Positions 24,973 to 34,066 of a stretch of 64,000 bases of DNA are shown piece after piece. The stretch covers positions 620,001 to 684,000 of the forward strand of contig NZ_JAFCJS010000004.1 of the NCBI RefSeq assembly GCF_018130825.1, written 5' to 3'. Each line of letters begins with the position of its first letter. The stretch's first letter is position 1. The position numbers were made by a program, and so were the translations under genes. Below the pieces are notes generated by a model. That model ran no database searches, was not told where the DNA came from, and worked only from the letters and a program-made list of their open reading frames with translations. This DNA comes from Bradyrhizobium liaoningense (GTDB taxonomy: Bacteria; Pseudomonadota; Alphaproteobacteria; Rhizobiales; Xanthobacteraceae).

Positions 24973-25704
24973 ATGGACACCCTTCCCGACACGACCGCCG
25001 AGACCGTGGGCGACAGCGCCTATCGCCGGATCCGCACCGACCTGATCTTCGGCAAGCTGACGCCGGGTCAGAAGCTCAAGCTTGAGCGGATGAGCAGCGC
25101 CTACGGCACCAGCATCTCGACACTGCGCGAGACGCTGAACCGGCTGTGCTCGGAAGGATTCGTCGTCGCCGAAGGCCAGCGCGGCTTCGAAGTGGCGCCG
25201 ATCTCGGCGGCGGAATTCCAGGAGATCGCCGAGCTGCGCGAGCTGCTCGAAGGCCACATGATCGAGAAGTCATTTGCGGCCGGCGATCTCGATTGGGAGG
25301 CGCACATCGTCTCGGCGCATCACAAGCTTGCCGCGATGGAGCGGATGCTGCTGTCAGGCGAGCGGTCCGACGCCGAGAGCTGGAAACAGTGCGATTTCCA
25401 GTTTCACCGCGCGCTCGTCGCGGCCTGCGGCTCCAGGGTGCTGCTCGATGCGCACGCCGCGGTCTACGACCGCTATCTGCGCTACCAGATGATCGCCGTG
25501 GTGTTTCGCGGCGAGATGGCGGCCGCCGAACATCGCGAGCTCAAGGAGCTGGCGCTGAAGCGCGATGCCATGGGCGCGAACAAGGTGCTGCACACCCACA
25601 TCCACGATTGCGTGACGCACGCCTTGCGCAATTCGGATTGGTTGAAGCCCGTTACGGCCAAGGACGTGCGCAGCGAGCCGCGCAAGAAGGCGAAGGCCGG
25701 ATAG
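24973..25704 (+). CDS. GntR-family (FadR/VanR-type, FCD) transcriptional regulator
   Basis: A 243-residue regulator. The N-terminal winged helix (residues 13-75) reads AYRRIRTDLIFGKLTPGQKL, then STLRETLNRLCSEGFVVAE, RGFEVAPIS. The C-terminal FCD ligand-binding domain includes ELRELLEGHMIEKS, the metal/ligand region CDFQFHRALVAACGS and HTHIHDC near the end. It is divergent from the TRAP-aroQ operon and is very likely its substrate-responsive repressor. Confidence 0.9.
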   Translation: MDTLPDTTAETVGDSAYRRIRTDLIFGKLTPGQKLKLERMSSAYGTSISTLRETLNRLCSEGFVVAEGQRGFEVAPISAAEFQEIAELRELLEGHMIEKSFAAGDLDWEAHIVSAHHKLAAMERMLLSGERSDAESWKQCDFQFHRALVAACGSRVLLDAHAAVYDRYLRYQMIAVVFRGEMAAAEHRELKELALKRDAMGANKVLHTHIHDCVTHALRNSDWLKPVTAKDVRSEPRKKAKAG

Positions 25705-25754
25705 ACCGGGGGCCTCGGCGCATGGTGCAAAGCAACATTACCTCTCGCGCGAGC

Positions 25755-25768
25755 TTGATCCGGATCAA
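25755..25768 (+). promoter_or_regulatory. FixK/FNR-type box upstream of hemA
   Basis: TTGATCCGGATCAA matches the FixK2/FNR consensus. It is about 142 bases upstream of the hemA ATG. Low-oxygen control of B. japonicum hemA through FixLJ-FixK is established, so function is likely. A further inverted repeat (GGGCATTT, 25787-25794, and 25800-25807) lies at the expected transcription start. Confidence 0.88.
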
Positions 25769-25903
25769 GTTTGAAATCGCACGATAGGGCATTTTGCCCA
25801 AATGCCCCACACGGCCAAATGTGGGATAGCGCATAGACATTGGAGCTGGAAAAGCTCTAAGAAGATGCGGCCCTTTTGGTCAGTTCCGTCTCAGGTTTTG
25901 CCG

Positions 25904-27133
25904 ATGGATTACAGCCAGTTCTTCAATTCCGCCCTCGATCGTCTCCACTCCGAGCGGCGCTATCGCGTGTTTGCCGATCTGGAGCGCACGGCGGGCCGGT
26001 TCCCGCACGCGGTCTGGCATTCGCCGAAGGGCAAGCGCGACGTCGTGATCTGGTGCTCCAACGACTATCTCGGCATGGGCCAGCACCCGAAGGTGGTCGG
26101 CGCCATGGTCGAGACCGCGACCCGCGTCGGCACCGGCGCCGGCGGCACCCGCAACATCGCCGGAACGCATCATCCGCTGGTGCAGCTCGAGGCCGAGCTC
26201 GCCGACCTCCACGGCAAGGAAGCCGCGCTGCTGTTCACCTCGGGCTATGTCTCGAACCAGACCGGCATCGCGACCATCGCCAAGCTCATTCCGAACTGCC
26301 TGATCCTGTCGGACGAGCTCAACCACAATTCGATGATCGAGGGCATCCGCCAGTCCGGCTGCGAGCGCGTCGTGTTCCGCCACAACGACCTCGCCGACCT
26401 CGAAGCGCAGTTGAAGGCTGCGGGCCCGAGCCGGCCGAAGCTGATCGCCTGCGAGAGCCTCTATTCCATGGACGGCGACGTCGCTCCGCTCGCCAAGATC
26501 TGCGATCTCGCCGAGAAATACGGCGCGATGACCTATGTCGACGAGGTTCACGCGGTCGGCATGTACGGCCCGCGCGGCGGCGGTATCGCCGAGCGTGATG
26601 GCGTCATGCATCGCATCGACATCCTCGAAGGCACGCTCGCCAAGGCATTCGGCTGCCTCGGCGGCTACATCGCCGCCAACGGCCAGATCATCGACGCCGT
26701 GCGCTCCTACGCGCCGGGCTTCATCTTCACCACCGCGCTGCCGCCGGCAATCTGCTCGGCCGCGACCGCCGCAATCAAGCATCTGAAGACCTCGAACTGG
26801 GAGCGCGAGCGCCACCAGGACCGCGCCGCCCGCGTCAAGGCGATCCTCAGCGCCGCCGGCCTGCCGGTGATGTCGACCGACACCCACATCGTGCCGCTGT
26901 TCGTCGGCGATCCCGAGAAGTGCAAGCAGGCCTCCGACCTCCTGCTCGAAGAGCACGGCATCTACATCCAGCCGATCAACTACCCGACCGTGCCCAAGGG
27001 CACCGAACGCCTGCGCATCACGCCCTCGCCCTATCACGATGACGGCCTGATCGATCAGCTCGCCGAGGCCCTGTTGCAGGTGTGGGACCGCCTCGGCCTG
27101 CCGCTGCAGCAGAAGTCGCTGGCCGCGGAGTGA
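25904..27133 (+). CDS. hemA: 5-aminolevulinate synthase
   Basis: A 409-residue pyridoxal-phosphate enzyme that condenses glycine and succinyl-CoA to 5-aminolevulinate, the first step of heme synthesis in alphaproteobacteria. Motifs are CSNDYLGMGQHPKVV, GTGAGGTRNIAGTHH, the cofactor region SDELNHNSM, VDEVHAVGMYGPRGGG and the Schiff-base lysine in GTLAKAFGCLGG (Lys 247). ATG at 25904 gives the usual MDYSQFF start. The FixK box upstream points to induction at low oxygen, as in nodules. A palindromic repeat follows the stop. Confidence 0.97.
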   Translation: MDYSQFFNSALDRLHSERRYRVFADLERTAGRFPHAVWHSPKGKRDVVIWCSNDYLGMGQHPKVVGAMVETATRVGTGAGGTRNIAGTHHPLVQLEAELADLHGKEAALLFTSGYVSNQTGIATIAKLIPNCLILSDELNHNSMIEGIRQSGCERVVFRHNDLADLEAQLKAAGPSRPKLIACESLYSMDGDVAPLAKICDLAEKYGAMTYVDEVHAVGMYGPRGGGIAERDGVMHRIDILEGTLAKAFGCLGGYIAANGQIIDAVRSYAPGFIFTTALPPAICSAATAAIKHLKTSNWERERHQDRAARVKAILSAAGLPVMSTDTHIVPLFVGDPEKCKQASDLLLEEHGIYIQPINYPTVPKGTERLRITPSPYHDDGLIDQLAEALLQVWDRLGLPLQQKSLAAE

Positions 27134-27134
27134 T

Positions 27135-27256
27135 CGTCCTCCTGGCGAAAGCCAGGACCCGTTACCCCAACTGCGGATTGTTGTAGCTCGCTGTGGCGCC
27201 TGCGTGCCCATAACCACGTCCTGTGGTTATGGGTCCTGGCTTTCGCCAGGACGACG
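27135..27256. repeat. Palindromic repeat, CGTCCTGGCGAAAGCCAGGAC type
   Basis: The start carries CCTGGCGAAAGCCAGGACCC and the end its complement GGGTCCTGGCTTTCGCCAGG, followed by ACGACG. Internally there is a CCATAACCAC / GTGGTTATGG pair. A second family member lies at 56958-57086. Confidence 0.8.
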
Positions 27257-27395
27257 TTAGGGTTGGCACCTTAACGACAACCCCAGTTCCTCCCCCCGCA
27301 CGGCATTTCGCTGTCGCTTGCGTCCCTGCAACGCGCTAGATTTACAGGGAAAATGAGACCGGGCGCATCCGCGCCCAGGGAGAAGCGCGCTCGCC

Positions 27396-30300
27396 ATGCT
27401 GCACGACTGGGGCGTGATCGCCGCCGCCTTCGGCTATATCGGCTTTCTGTTCCTGGTGGCGAGCCATGGCGACCGCCGCTCGCTCGCCGGACCCGGCCGC
27501 GCGTCAGGGCTGATCTATCCGCTGTCGCTGGCGATCTACTGCACCTCCTGGACCTTCTTCGGCTCGGTCGGCTTCGCCACCCGCACCTCGACCGACTTTC
27601 TTGCGATCTATGTCGGCCCGATCCTGATGATCGGGCTCGGCGCCGGTGTGCTCCGCCGCGTGATCCAGCTTGCGAAAGCCCACAACATCACCTCGATCGC
27701 CGACTTCATCGGCGCGCGCTACGGCAAGAGCCAGGCGGTGGCGGCGACCGTGGCGCTGATCGCGATCATCGGCTCGGTGCCCTACATCGCGCTCCAGCTC
27801 AAGGCGGTCGCCTCCTCGCTGGAGACGATCCTGAGCGAGGACCAGGCTTTCTCCCACATCCCGATCCTCGGCGACATGGCACTGATGGTGACGCTGGCGA
27901 TGGCGGCCTTCGCGGTACTGTTCGGCACGCGGCAGACCGATGCGACCGAGCACCAGCACGGATTGATGCTGGCGGTGGCGACCGAATCCATCGTCAAGCT
28001 GGTCGCCTTCCTCGCCGCCGGCATCTTCGTCACCTTCTGGATGTTCTCGCCGCATGAATTGTTCGAACGGGCGATGAAGACGCCGGAGGCGGTGCGCGCG
28101 ATCAACTATTCACCGTCGATCGGTAACTTCCTGACCATGACGCTGCTGTCGCTGTGCGCGGTCATGCTGCTGCCGCGCCAGTTCCACGTCAGCGTGGTGG
28201 AGAATTCCAGCGATGCCGAGGTCGGCCGCGCGCGCTGGCTGTTCCCGCTCTACCTCGTCGCCATCAACCTGTTCGTGATCCCGATCGCGCTCGCCGGCCT
28301 CGTCACCTTCCCGTTCGGCGCGGCCGAGCCCGACATGTACGTGCTGGCGCTGCCGATGGAGGGCGGCGCGGATCTGCTCAGCGTCGCCGTCTTCGTCGGC
28401 GGCCTGTCGGCAGCGACCGCGATGGTCATCGTCGAATGCGTCGCGCTCTCCATCATGGTCTCGAACGACCTCGTGGTGCCCCTGGTGCTGCAGCGGCGGC
28501 CGGAGGGACGCACCGGCGGCGCCGATTTCAGCGACTTCCTGCTGCGCTCGCGCCGGCTCGCGATCTTCACCATCATGGTGATGGCCTATTTCTACTATCG
28601 CGCGCTCGGCAACACCCAGCTCGCCGCGATCGGCCTGCTGTCCTTTGCCGCCATCGCCCAGCTCGCGCCGAGCTTCTTCGGCGGGCTGTTGTGGCGGCGC
28701 GCGACCGCGCGCGGCGCGATCGGCGGCATGCTGGTCGGCTTTGCGGTGTGGCTCTACACGCTGTTCATGCCGAGCTTCATGGATTCCTCCACGACCGGCA
28801 TCCTGTGGCTCCAGCACGGTCCGTTCGGCATCGAGGCGCTGCGGCCGCAGGCGCTGTTCGGCGCCGACCTGCCGCCGCTGATGCACGGCGTGATCTGGTC
28901 GCTATCGCTCAACATCCTCACCTATGTGCTGCTCTCGCTGGCGCGACGGCCGTCGTCGATCGAGCTGGTGCAGGCCGATCTGTTCGTGCCCAACACGCTC
29001 GCCCCGATCTCCCCGAGCTTCCGCCGCTGGCGCACCACCGTCACGGTGCAGGACATCCAGAGCACGGTGGCGCAATATCTCGGGCCCGACCGCGCCCGGC
29101 ATTCCTTCGATGCCTTCTCGGCGCGGCGCAATGTGCGGCTCGAGCCCGGGGCACCCGCCGATTTCGAGCTGTTGCAGCACGCCGAGCACCTGATCGCCTC
29201 GTCGATCGGCGCGGCCTCCTCGCGCCTCGTGATGTCGCTGCTGCTGCGCAAACGGACCGTCTCCGCGAAAGCCGCGCTGAAGCTGCTCGACGATTCCCAT
29301 GCGGCGCTGCATTTCAACCGCGAGATCCTCCAGACCGCGCTCAATCATGTCCGCCAGGGCATCGCGGTGTTCGATGCCGACCTGCAGCTGATCTGCTCCA
29401 ACCGCCAGTTCGGCGACCTCCTCAACGTCCCCCCGCATTTCATCCAGTTCGGCACGCCCTTGCGTGAAATCCTGGAATTCATGGGCGTAAGCGATCCGGA
29501 CAACCAGGCCGACCGCGAGGCGATGATCGAGCAGCGGCTCGTGGCCTACACCACCGACAGCGAGCCCTATCTCGAGCGCTTGCCGGAACGCCACATGGTG
29601 ATCGAGGTGCTCACCAACCGCATGCCCGGCGGCGGCTTCGTCATCACCTTCACCGACGTCACGCCGACCTTCGAGGCGGCGGAAGCGCTGGAGCGCGCCA
29701 ACGCGACGCTGGAAAAGCGCGTGCGCGACCGCACCGAGGAATTGACCCGGCTGAACTCGGAACTCGCGCTGGCCAAGAGCACGGCGGAAGATGCCAGCAT
29801 CTCCAAGACGCGCTTCCTCGCCGCCGCCAGCCACGACATTCTCCAGCCGCTGAACGCGGCCCGGCTCTATGTCACGAGCCTGGTCGAGCGCCAGCACAGC
29901 GGCGAGGAGACGCGGCTGGTCGAGAACATCGACGAGTCGCTCCAGGCCATCGAGGAGATCCTCGGCGCACTGCTCGACATCTCCCGGCTGGATGCCGGCG
30001 CGATGGCGACCTCGATCTCGAGCTTCAAGATGGCCGATCTGATGCGCTCGCTGGAGATCGAGTTCGCGCCGATCGCGCGCGCCAAGGGCCTAAACCTCGC
30101 CTTCGTGCCCTGCTCGCTGCCGGTGCAGTCGGATCGGCTGCTGCTGCGGCGCCTGCTCCAGAACCTGATTTCCAACGCGATCAAATACACCCCGCGCGGC
30201 CGCGTGCTGGTCGGCTGTCGCCGCCAGGGCGCCTCGCTCAAGATCTGCGTCTACGACACCGGCGTCGGCATCCCGCCGGTCAAGCGCGGCGAGATCTTCA

Positions 30301-30905
30301 AGGAATTCCACCGCCTGGAGCAAGGCGCGCGGATCGCGCGCGGCCTCGGCCTCGGGCTGTCGATCGTCGAACGTCTGGCGCGCGTGCTCAACCACAGCAT
30401 CGCGATCGGCTCCAATACCGGCGGCGGCTCGGTCTTCTCGGTGACGGTGCCGACGGCGAAAGCGATCACCCTCACCGCCGCCGTCACCAGCGCCACGCCG
30501 CTGGCGCGCACGCCGATCGCGGGCGCGCTGATCGTCTGCATCGAGAACGATGCCGCGATCCTCGACGGCATGCGCACGCTCCTGAAGGCCTGGGACGCCG
30601 AGGTGATTGCGGTCGCCGATCCCGAAGCCGCGATCGCCGCGATCGAGGCCGCCGGCAAGCGCGTCACCGGCCTGCTCGTCGACTATCACCTCGACCGCGG
30701 CAACGGCATCGCCGCGATCCGCGACGTCCGCCGCCGCTTCGGCGATGCCATTCCAGCGATCCTGATCACCGCCGACCGCAGCCCCGCCGTGCAACAGGCC
30801 GCGCGCGAGGAAAAGATCGCGGTGCTCAACAAGCCGGTGAAGCCGGCCTCGCTGCGCGCCCTGCTCGGCCAGTGGCGCACGCAGCAGATGGTGGCGGCGG
30901 AGTGA
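27396..30905 (+). CDS. Hybrid histidine kinase with N-terminal solute-symporter domain (CrbS/CbrA-like)
   Basis: A 1169-residue membrane sensor. Residues 1 to about 520 form a sodium:solute symporter-like region with many helices (SLAIYCTSWTFFGSVGFATR, ATESIVKLVAFLAAGIFVTF). A PAS-like domain follows at about 645-760 (ALNHVRQGIAVFDADLQLIC) and a coiled coil at 765-800. The HisKA phospho-site is His813 (AASHDILQPLNAARL). The ATPase follows (LISNAIKYTPRG, DTGVGIPP, GLGLGLSIVERL), then a C-terminal receiver with Asp1096 (LLVDYHLDRG). This matches CrbS-like kinases that control acetate and carboxylate use. The probable partner response regulator lies at 36983-37654. Confidence 0.93.
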   Translation: MLHDWGVIAAAFGYIGFLFLVASHGDRRSLAGPGRASGLIYPLSLAIYCTSWTFFGSVGFATRTSTDFLAIYVGPILMIGLGAGVLRRVIQLAKAHNITSIADFIGARYGKSQAVAATVALIAIIGSVPYIALQLKAVASSLETILSEDQAFSHIPILGDMALMVTLAMAAFAVLFGTRQTDATEHQHGLMLAVATESIVKLVAFLAAGIFVTFWMFSPHELFERAMKTPEAVRAINYSPSIGNFLTMTLLSLCAVMLLPRQFHVSVVENSSDAEVGRARWLFPLYLVAINLFVIPIALAGLVTFPFGAAEPDMYVLALPMEGGADLLSVAVFVGGLSAATAMVIVECVALSIMVSNDLVVPLVLQRRPEGRTGGADFSDFLLRSRRLAIFTIMVMAYFYYRALGNTQLAAIGLLSFAAIAQLAPSFFGGLLWRRATARGAIGGMLVGFAVWLYTLFMPSFMDSSTTGILWLQHGPFGIEALRPQALFGADLPPLMHGVIWSLSLNILTYVLLSLARRPSSIELVQADLFVPNTLAPISPSFRRWRTTVTVQDIQSTVAQYLGPDRARHSFDAFSARRNVRLEPGAPADFELLQHAEHLIASSIGAASSRLVMSLLLRKRTVSAKAALKLLDDSHAALHFNREILQTALNHVRQGIAVFDADLQLICSNRQFGDLLNVPPHFIQFGTPLREILEFMGVSDPDNQADREAMIEQRLVAYTTDSEPYLERLPERHMVIEVLTNRMPGGGFVITFTDVTPTFEAAEALERANATLEKRVRDRTEELTRLNSELALAKSTAEDASISKTRFLAAASHDILQPLNAARLYVTSLVERQHSGEETRLVENIDESLQAIEEILGALLDISRLDAGAMATSISSFKMADLMRSLEIEFAPIARAKGLNLAFVPCSLPVQSDRLLLRRLLQNLISNAIKYTPRGRVLVGCRRQGASLKICVYDTGVGIPPVKRGEIFKEFHRLEQGARIARGLGLGLSIVERLARVLNHSIAIGSNTGGGSVFSVTVPTAKAITLTAAVTSATPLARTPIAGALIVCIENDAAILDGMRTLLKAWDAEVIAVADPEAAIAAIEAAGKRVTGLLVDYHLDRGNGIAAIRDVRRRFGDAIPAILITADRSPAVQQAAREEKIAVLNKPVKPASLRALLGQWRTQQMVAAE

Positions 30906-30918
30906 AGCGCACCGACGT

Positions 30919-31740
30919 TCAGAAGTCCGTGGAGACGCTGAGTGCGCGCCACCTCTCCAACTCTTCGAGACGTTGCCGGTCCGTCGTTGCGATAGCGTTG
31001 ACCGCGTCGCTCCCGAGCGCGATGCGCAGAGGCGGTCGATCCATGTTCGCAAGCTTCAACACGACGTCAGCCGCCTTGCCCGGGTCGCCCGGCTGGCGGC
31101 CATCGTAATCACGCTGCATCCTGACGGCGGCGCCGACGACCGCGTCATACTCCGGACGACCTTCATCAGTTTCATGTGCGGCCTGGGCGAAGCCCGTCCG
31201 GAAGCCGCCGGGCTCGACAATCGTCACATGCACGCCGATCAGGGCCATCTCGCGCGCAAGCGATTCCGAAAAGCCCTCGATTCCCCATTTCGCGGCCGAA
31301 TAGGCTGCGCGCGCCGGAGCGCCGATCCGGCCGCCGACGGACGAGACCTGCACAATATGCCCGCGACGTTGCCGGCGCAGTACGGGAATCGCCGCCTTGG
31401 TGACGATGATGGTACCCATCAAGTTGGCCTCGATCTGCCGTCGGAACGAAACGAGGCTCGTGTCCTCGACCGATCCGAGGTCACCATAGCCGGCGTTGTT
31501 CACGACCACATCGAGGCCACCGAACGTCGTCACAGCGAGCGCGATGGCTGCTTGCGCGGCAGCTTCATCCGTGACGTCGAGCGTTGCGAGCCGCAGTCTT
31601 TCGCCGAAACGTTCCCGCAACGATTCGAGCGGTCCGAGCGTCCGCGCAGTGGCAACCACCTGGTCGCCCGCGGCGAGTGCCGCTTCCGTGATAGCACGCC
31701 CAAGCCCGCGAGAGCTGCCGCTGATGAACCAGGTCTTCAA
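30919..31740 (-). CDS. Short-chain dehydrogenase/reductase
   Basis: A 273-residue classical SDR. The cofactor motif is GSSRGLGRA (residues 8-16), then DVTDEA, NNAGYGDLG, catalytic Ser in VSSVGGRIGAP and the YSAAKWG active site. Arg in the GSSRGLG motif favours NADPH. The C-terminal region resembles the oxidoreductases that begin MKTWFITGSSRGLGR. It is the last gene of a four-gene operon after the P460 gene (18 bases apart). The substrate is unknown. Confidence 0.9.
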   Translation of the reverse strand: MKTWFISGSSRGLGRAITEAALAAGDQVVATARTLGPLESLRERFGERLRLATLDVTDEAAAQAAIALAVTTFGGLDVVVNNAGYGDLGSVEDTSLVSFRRQIEANLMGTIIVTKAAIPVLRRQRRGHIVQVSSVGGRIGAPARAAYSAAKWGIEGFSESLAREMALIGVHVTIVEPGGFRTGFAQAAHETDEGRPEYDAVVGAAVRMQRDYDGRQPGDPGKAADVVLKLANMDRPPLRIALGSDAVNAIATTDRQRLEELERWRALSVSTDF

Positions 31741-31758
31741 ACTATCCTCCGCATGGTC

Positions 31759-32313
31759 TCACGGCGCCAGCCGCGTGAAGACATAATCGCGGCTCCTGGC
31801 GCGGGCTTCGTGACAGCCCCAGCAGGTGCGGTGCTGGGCCTCGTCGACCGGCTTGCCGTCGATGAACCGGCCAAAACCCCAGCCGCCGGTTGAGGCATAT
31901 TTCTTGGAATCCTTGACCATCACCTGGACCGTGGTGGCGGCGCCGGGAATCGTCGCTGATGCAAACTCCGGTGACTGTTTCCGCTTCCAGGCGCGCTTGA
32001 CCAGAATGGTGCCGTCCGGAAACGGAAGCTTGCCGGCCTGATAGGCGTCGACGGCCGTCTGGTTGCCGAGGACAGCGCGAAGCTCGTCGAGCGGCGCCGC
32101 CTCTTCGGCCGGTGCGATCAGCTCCCACTGCTTGTAGCCCGCAGGAATCGTGACGCCGAAGATCGGCGAGGCATTGGCCGGCGCAGGACCTTCGGCGAGC
32201 GCAATCGTGACCAGGTACGGCACGCAAGTCAGCAAAACGACCAGCAGGACCACGGCGAGCACGAGGGCAGTGGAGAATGAGAATTTCTTCTTTTCAGGTT
32301 CAGTCGGCGTCAT
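31759..32313 (-). CDS. Membrane-anchored cytochrome P460-family protein
   Basis: A 184-residue protein. A single N-terminal membrane helix (residues 12-40, ALVLAVVLLVVLLTCVPYLV) precedes a periplasmic domain of the cytochrome P460 family: FGVTIPAGYKQWELIAP, FPDGTILVKRAWKRK, VMVKDSKKYASTGGWGFGRF and the c-type heme site CWGCH (residues 164-168). P460 enzymes oxidise hydroxylamine, and the related cytochromes c'-beta bind NO; which applies here is unknown. Family members are usually soluble, so the anchor is notable. It lies between an alpha/beta hydrolase and an SDR gene. Confidence 0.87.
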   Translation of the reverse strand: MTPTEPEKKKFSFSTALVLAVVLLVVLLTCVPYLVTIALAEGPAPANASPIFGVTIPAGYKQWELIAPAEEAAPLDELRAVLGNQTAVDAYQAGKLPFPDGTILVKRAWKRKQSPEFASATIPGAATTVQVMVKDSKKYASTGGWGFGRFIDGKPVDEAQHRTCWGCHEARARSRDYVFTRLAP

Positions 32314-32386
32314 GAGGCTTCATCAAGCTGGAATCAAAATGTGCATCTCGGCCCAGCCTGACCGGGCCGAGACGCTGACGAAATCT

Positions 32387-33415
32387 TCAGGCGCCGTCGG
32401 CGTCGATGACGGCCTTGGCGAAGGCCTGCGGGGCTTCCTGCGGCAAGTTGTGGCCGATGCCGCCGGTGATCAGGCGAAAGTCGTAGCGGCCGGAGAACTT
32501 CTTGGCATAGGCGCTGGGATCAGGATGCGGCGCGCCGTTGGCGTCGCCTTCCATCGTGATCGTCGGCACGCTGATGACGGGAGCTGCCGCGAGCTTCTTT
32601 TCGAGCTCCTCATATTTCGTCTCGCCCTGGGCAAGCCCAAGCCGCCAGCGGTAATTGTGGATCGTGATCGCGACATGATCCTTGTTGTCGAGCGCCGCCG
32701 CGCTGCGGGCGAAGGTGGCGTCGTCGAACTTCCATTGCGGCGAGGCGAGCTTCCAGATCAGTTTCGCGAAATCATGCGTGTACTTCTCGTAGCCGGCGCG
32801 GCCGCGCTCGGTCGCGAAATAGAACTGGTACCACCATTGCAGCTCGGCCGATGGCGGCAACGGGGCGCCGCCGGCGGCCTGACTGGAGATCAGATAGCCG
32901 CTGACCGACACCAGTGCGCGGCAGCGATCCGGCCACAGCGCCGCGATGATGTCGGCGGTGCGCGCACCCCAGTCGAAACCGGCAACGACGGCCTTCTTGA
33001 TGTCGAGCTTGTCCATCAGCGCGATGATGTCGGCGGCCATTGCCGCCGGCTCGCCGTTGCGCGGCGTTTCGCTGGAGAGGAACTGCGTCGTGCCGTGGCC
33101 GCGCAAATAAGGAATGATCACGCGATAGCCGGCCTTGGCGAGGATCGGTGCGACATCGACGAAAGCGTGGATGTCGTAGGGCCAGCCGTGCAGCAGGATC
33201 GCCACCGGACCATTCGATGGGCCTGCCTCCGCATAGCCGACATTGAGGACACCGGCCTCGATCTGCTTGATCGCGCCGAAGGACGCATTCGATGCGGAGG
33301 CGCGCGGCGCTTCCGTCTCGGCGCGGGCGAGATCGATCACGCCGAGACCGACGGCGACGGTTCCCGCGGCGGCGCCAAGGAACGTGCGGCGATGCTTGTC
33401 GATGAGCTGCTTCAT
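32387..33415 (-). CDS. Exported alpha/beta hydrolase, epoxide-hydrolase-like
   Basis: A 342-residue enzyme with a Tat-type leader (RRTFLGAAAGTVAVG, cleaved near ARA at residue 32). The fold shows the oxyanion motif LLHGWPYD, the nucleophile elbow GFDWGA with Asp148 as nucleophile, and a likely catalytic His in GGIGHNLPQE. An Asp nucleophile followed by Trp is typical of epoxide hydrolases and haloalkane dehalogenases rather than esterases. A periplasmic location is inferred. It is second gene of the Ohr-hydrolase-P460-SDR operon. Confidence 0.85.
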   Translation of the reverse strand: MKQLIDKHRRTFLGAAAGTVAVGLGVIDLARAETEAPRASASNASFGAIKQIEAGVLNVGYAEAGPSNGPVAILLHGWPYDIHAFVDVAPILAKAGYRVIIPYLRGHGTTQFLSSETPRNGEPAAMAADIIALMDKLDIKKAVVAGFDWGARTADIIAALWPDRCRALVSVSGYLISSQAAGGAPLPPSAELQWWYQFYFATERGRAGYEKYTHDFAKLIWKLASPQWKFDDATFARSAAALDNKDHVAITIHNYRWRLGLAQGETKYEELEKKLAAAPVISVPTITMEGDANGAPHPDPSAYAKKFSGRYDFRLITGGIGHNLPQEAPQAFAKAVIDADGA

Positions 33416-33449
33416 GTGTTGCTACCTCGTTGATGGTTGGTAATGGGCG

Positions 33450-33869
33450 TCAGATCAGCGCGACCGCGACGTCGATGTTGCCGCGGACGGCCTTGGAGTA
33501 GGGGCAGGTCTGGTGCGCCTCATCGACGATGTCGCGCGCGACCTCGCGATCGAGGCCCGGCAGGCTGACATTGAGTCGCGCCCGGAGGGCGTAAGCGCCT
33601 TCATCGAGAAGAAGATCGATTTCCGCATCGATCGCGCTTTTTCTCGGAAGCACGATTTTGCGCTTGCGCGCCGCAATCTCCATCGCGCCTTCGAAGCAGG
33701 CCGACCAGCCGGCCGCGAACAATTGCTCGGGATTGGTGCCGATGCCGACACTGCCCGGCGACGACAATTTGACATCCAGGCGACCATCGGAGCTGCGGGA
33801 CATGCCGTCCTGTCGCCCGCCGCTGGTGCGGGTCCTGGCCGTGTAGAGCAACTTTGCCGCTTTGGTCAT
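33450..33869 (-). CDS. OsmC/Ohr-family organic hydroperoxide resistance protein
   Basis: A 139-residue thiol peroxidase of the Ohr subfamily. The two redox cysteines are Cys58 (AAGWSACFEGAM) and Cys122 (TCPYSKAVRGN), with Glu48 in NPEQLF. Ohr reduces organic hydroperoxides using lipoylated proteins. The start at 33869 has GGAG 10 bases upstream (GGAGACCTTTC). It is the first gene of the four-gene operon and divergent from the large regulator at 34067. No MarR-type OhrR gene is adjacent, so control may pass to that regulator. Confidence 0.88.
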   Translation of the reverse strand: MTKAAKLLYTARTRTSGGRQDGMSRSSDGRLDVKLSSPGSVGIGTNPEQLFAAGWSACFEGAMEIAARKRKIVLPRKSAIDAEIDLLLDEGAYALRARLNVSLPGLDREVARDIVDEAHQTCPYSKAVRGNIDVAVALI

Positions 33870-34066
33870 GAAAGGTCTCCTTGCCGTCGCGCAACTGACT
33901 ACCAGCCGCCTCGGCAGGACACCCGTTGGGACTTGTGAGATGTTGTGAGGCCGGCAGGGAACCCGGTCAGGAGGCCTGCAAACGCGGTCTGATGCCGATG
34001 CAAGGCCGGTCTTGCCGGATCGGCGCCCGCTGGCTATCCGGTCTTTCAAATGAGCAAGATTTCGCG

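Noticed and set aside
25076..25273. Minus-strand frame opposite the GntR regulator
   Set aside because: Shadow frame without domain features; the GntR winged helix on the plus strand explains the region.
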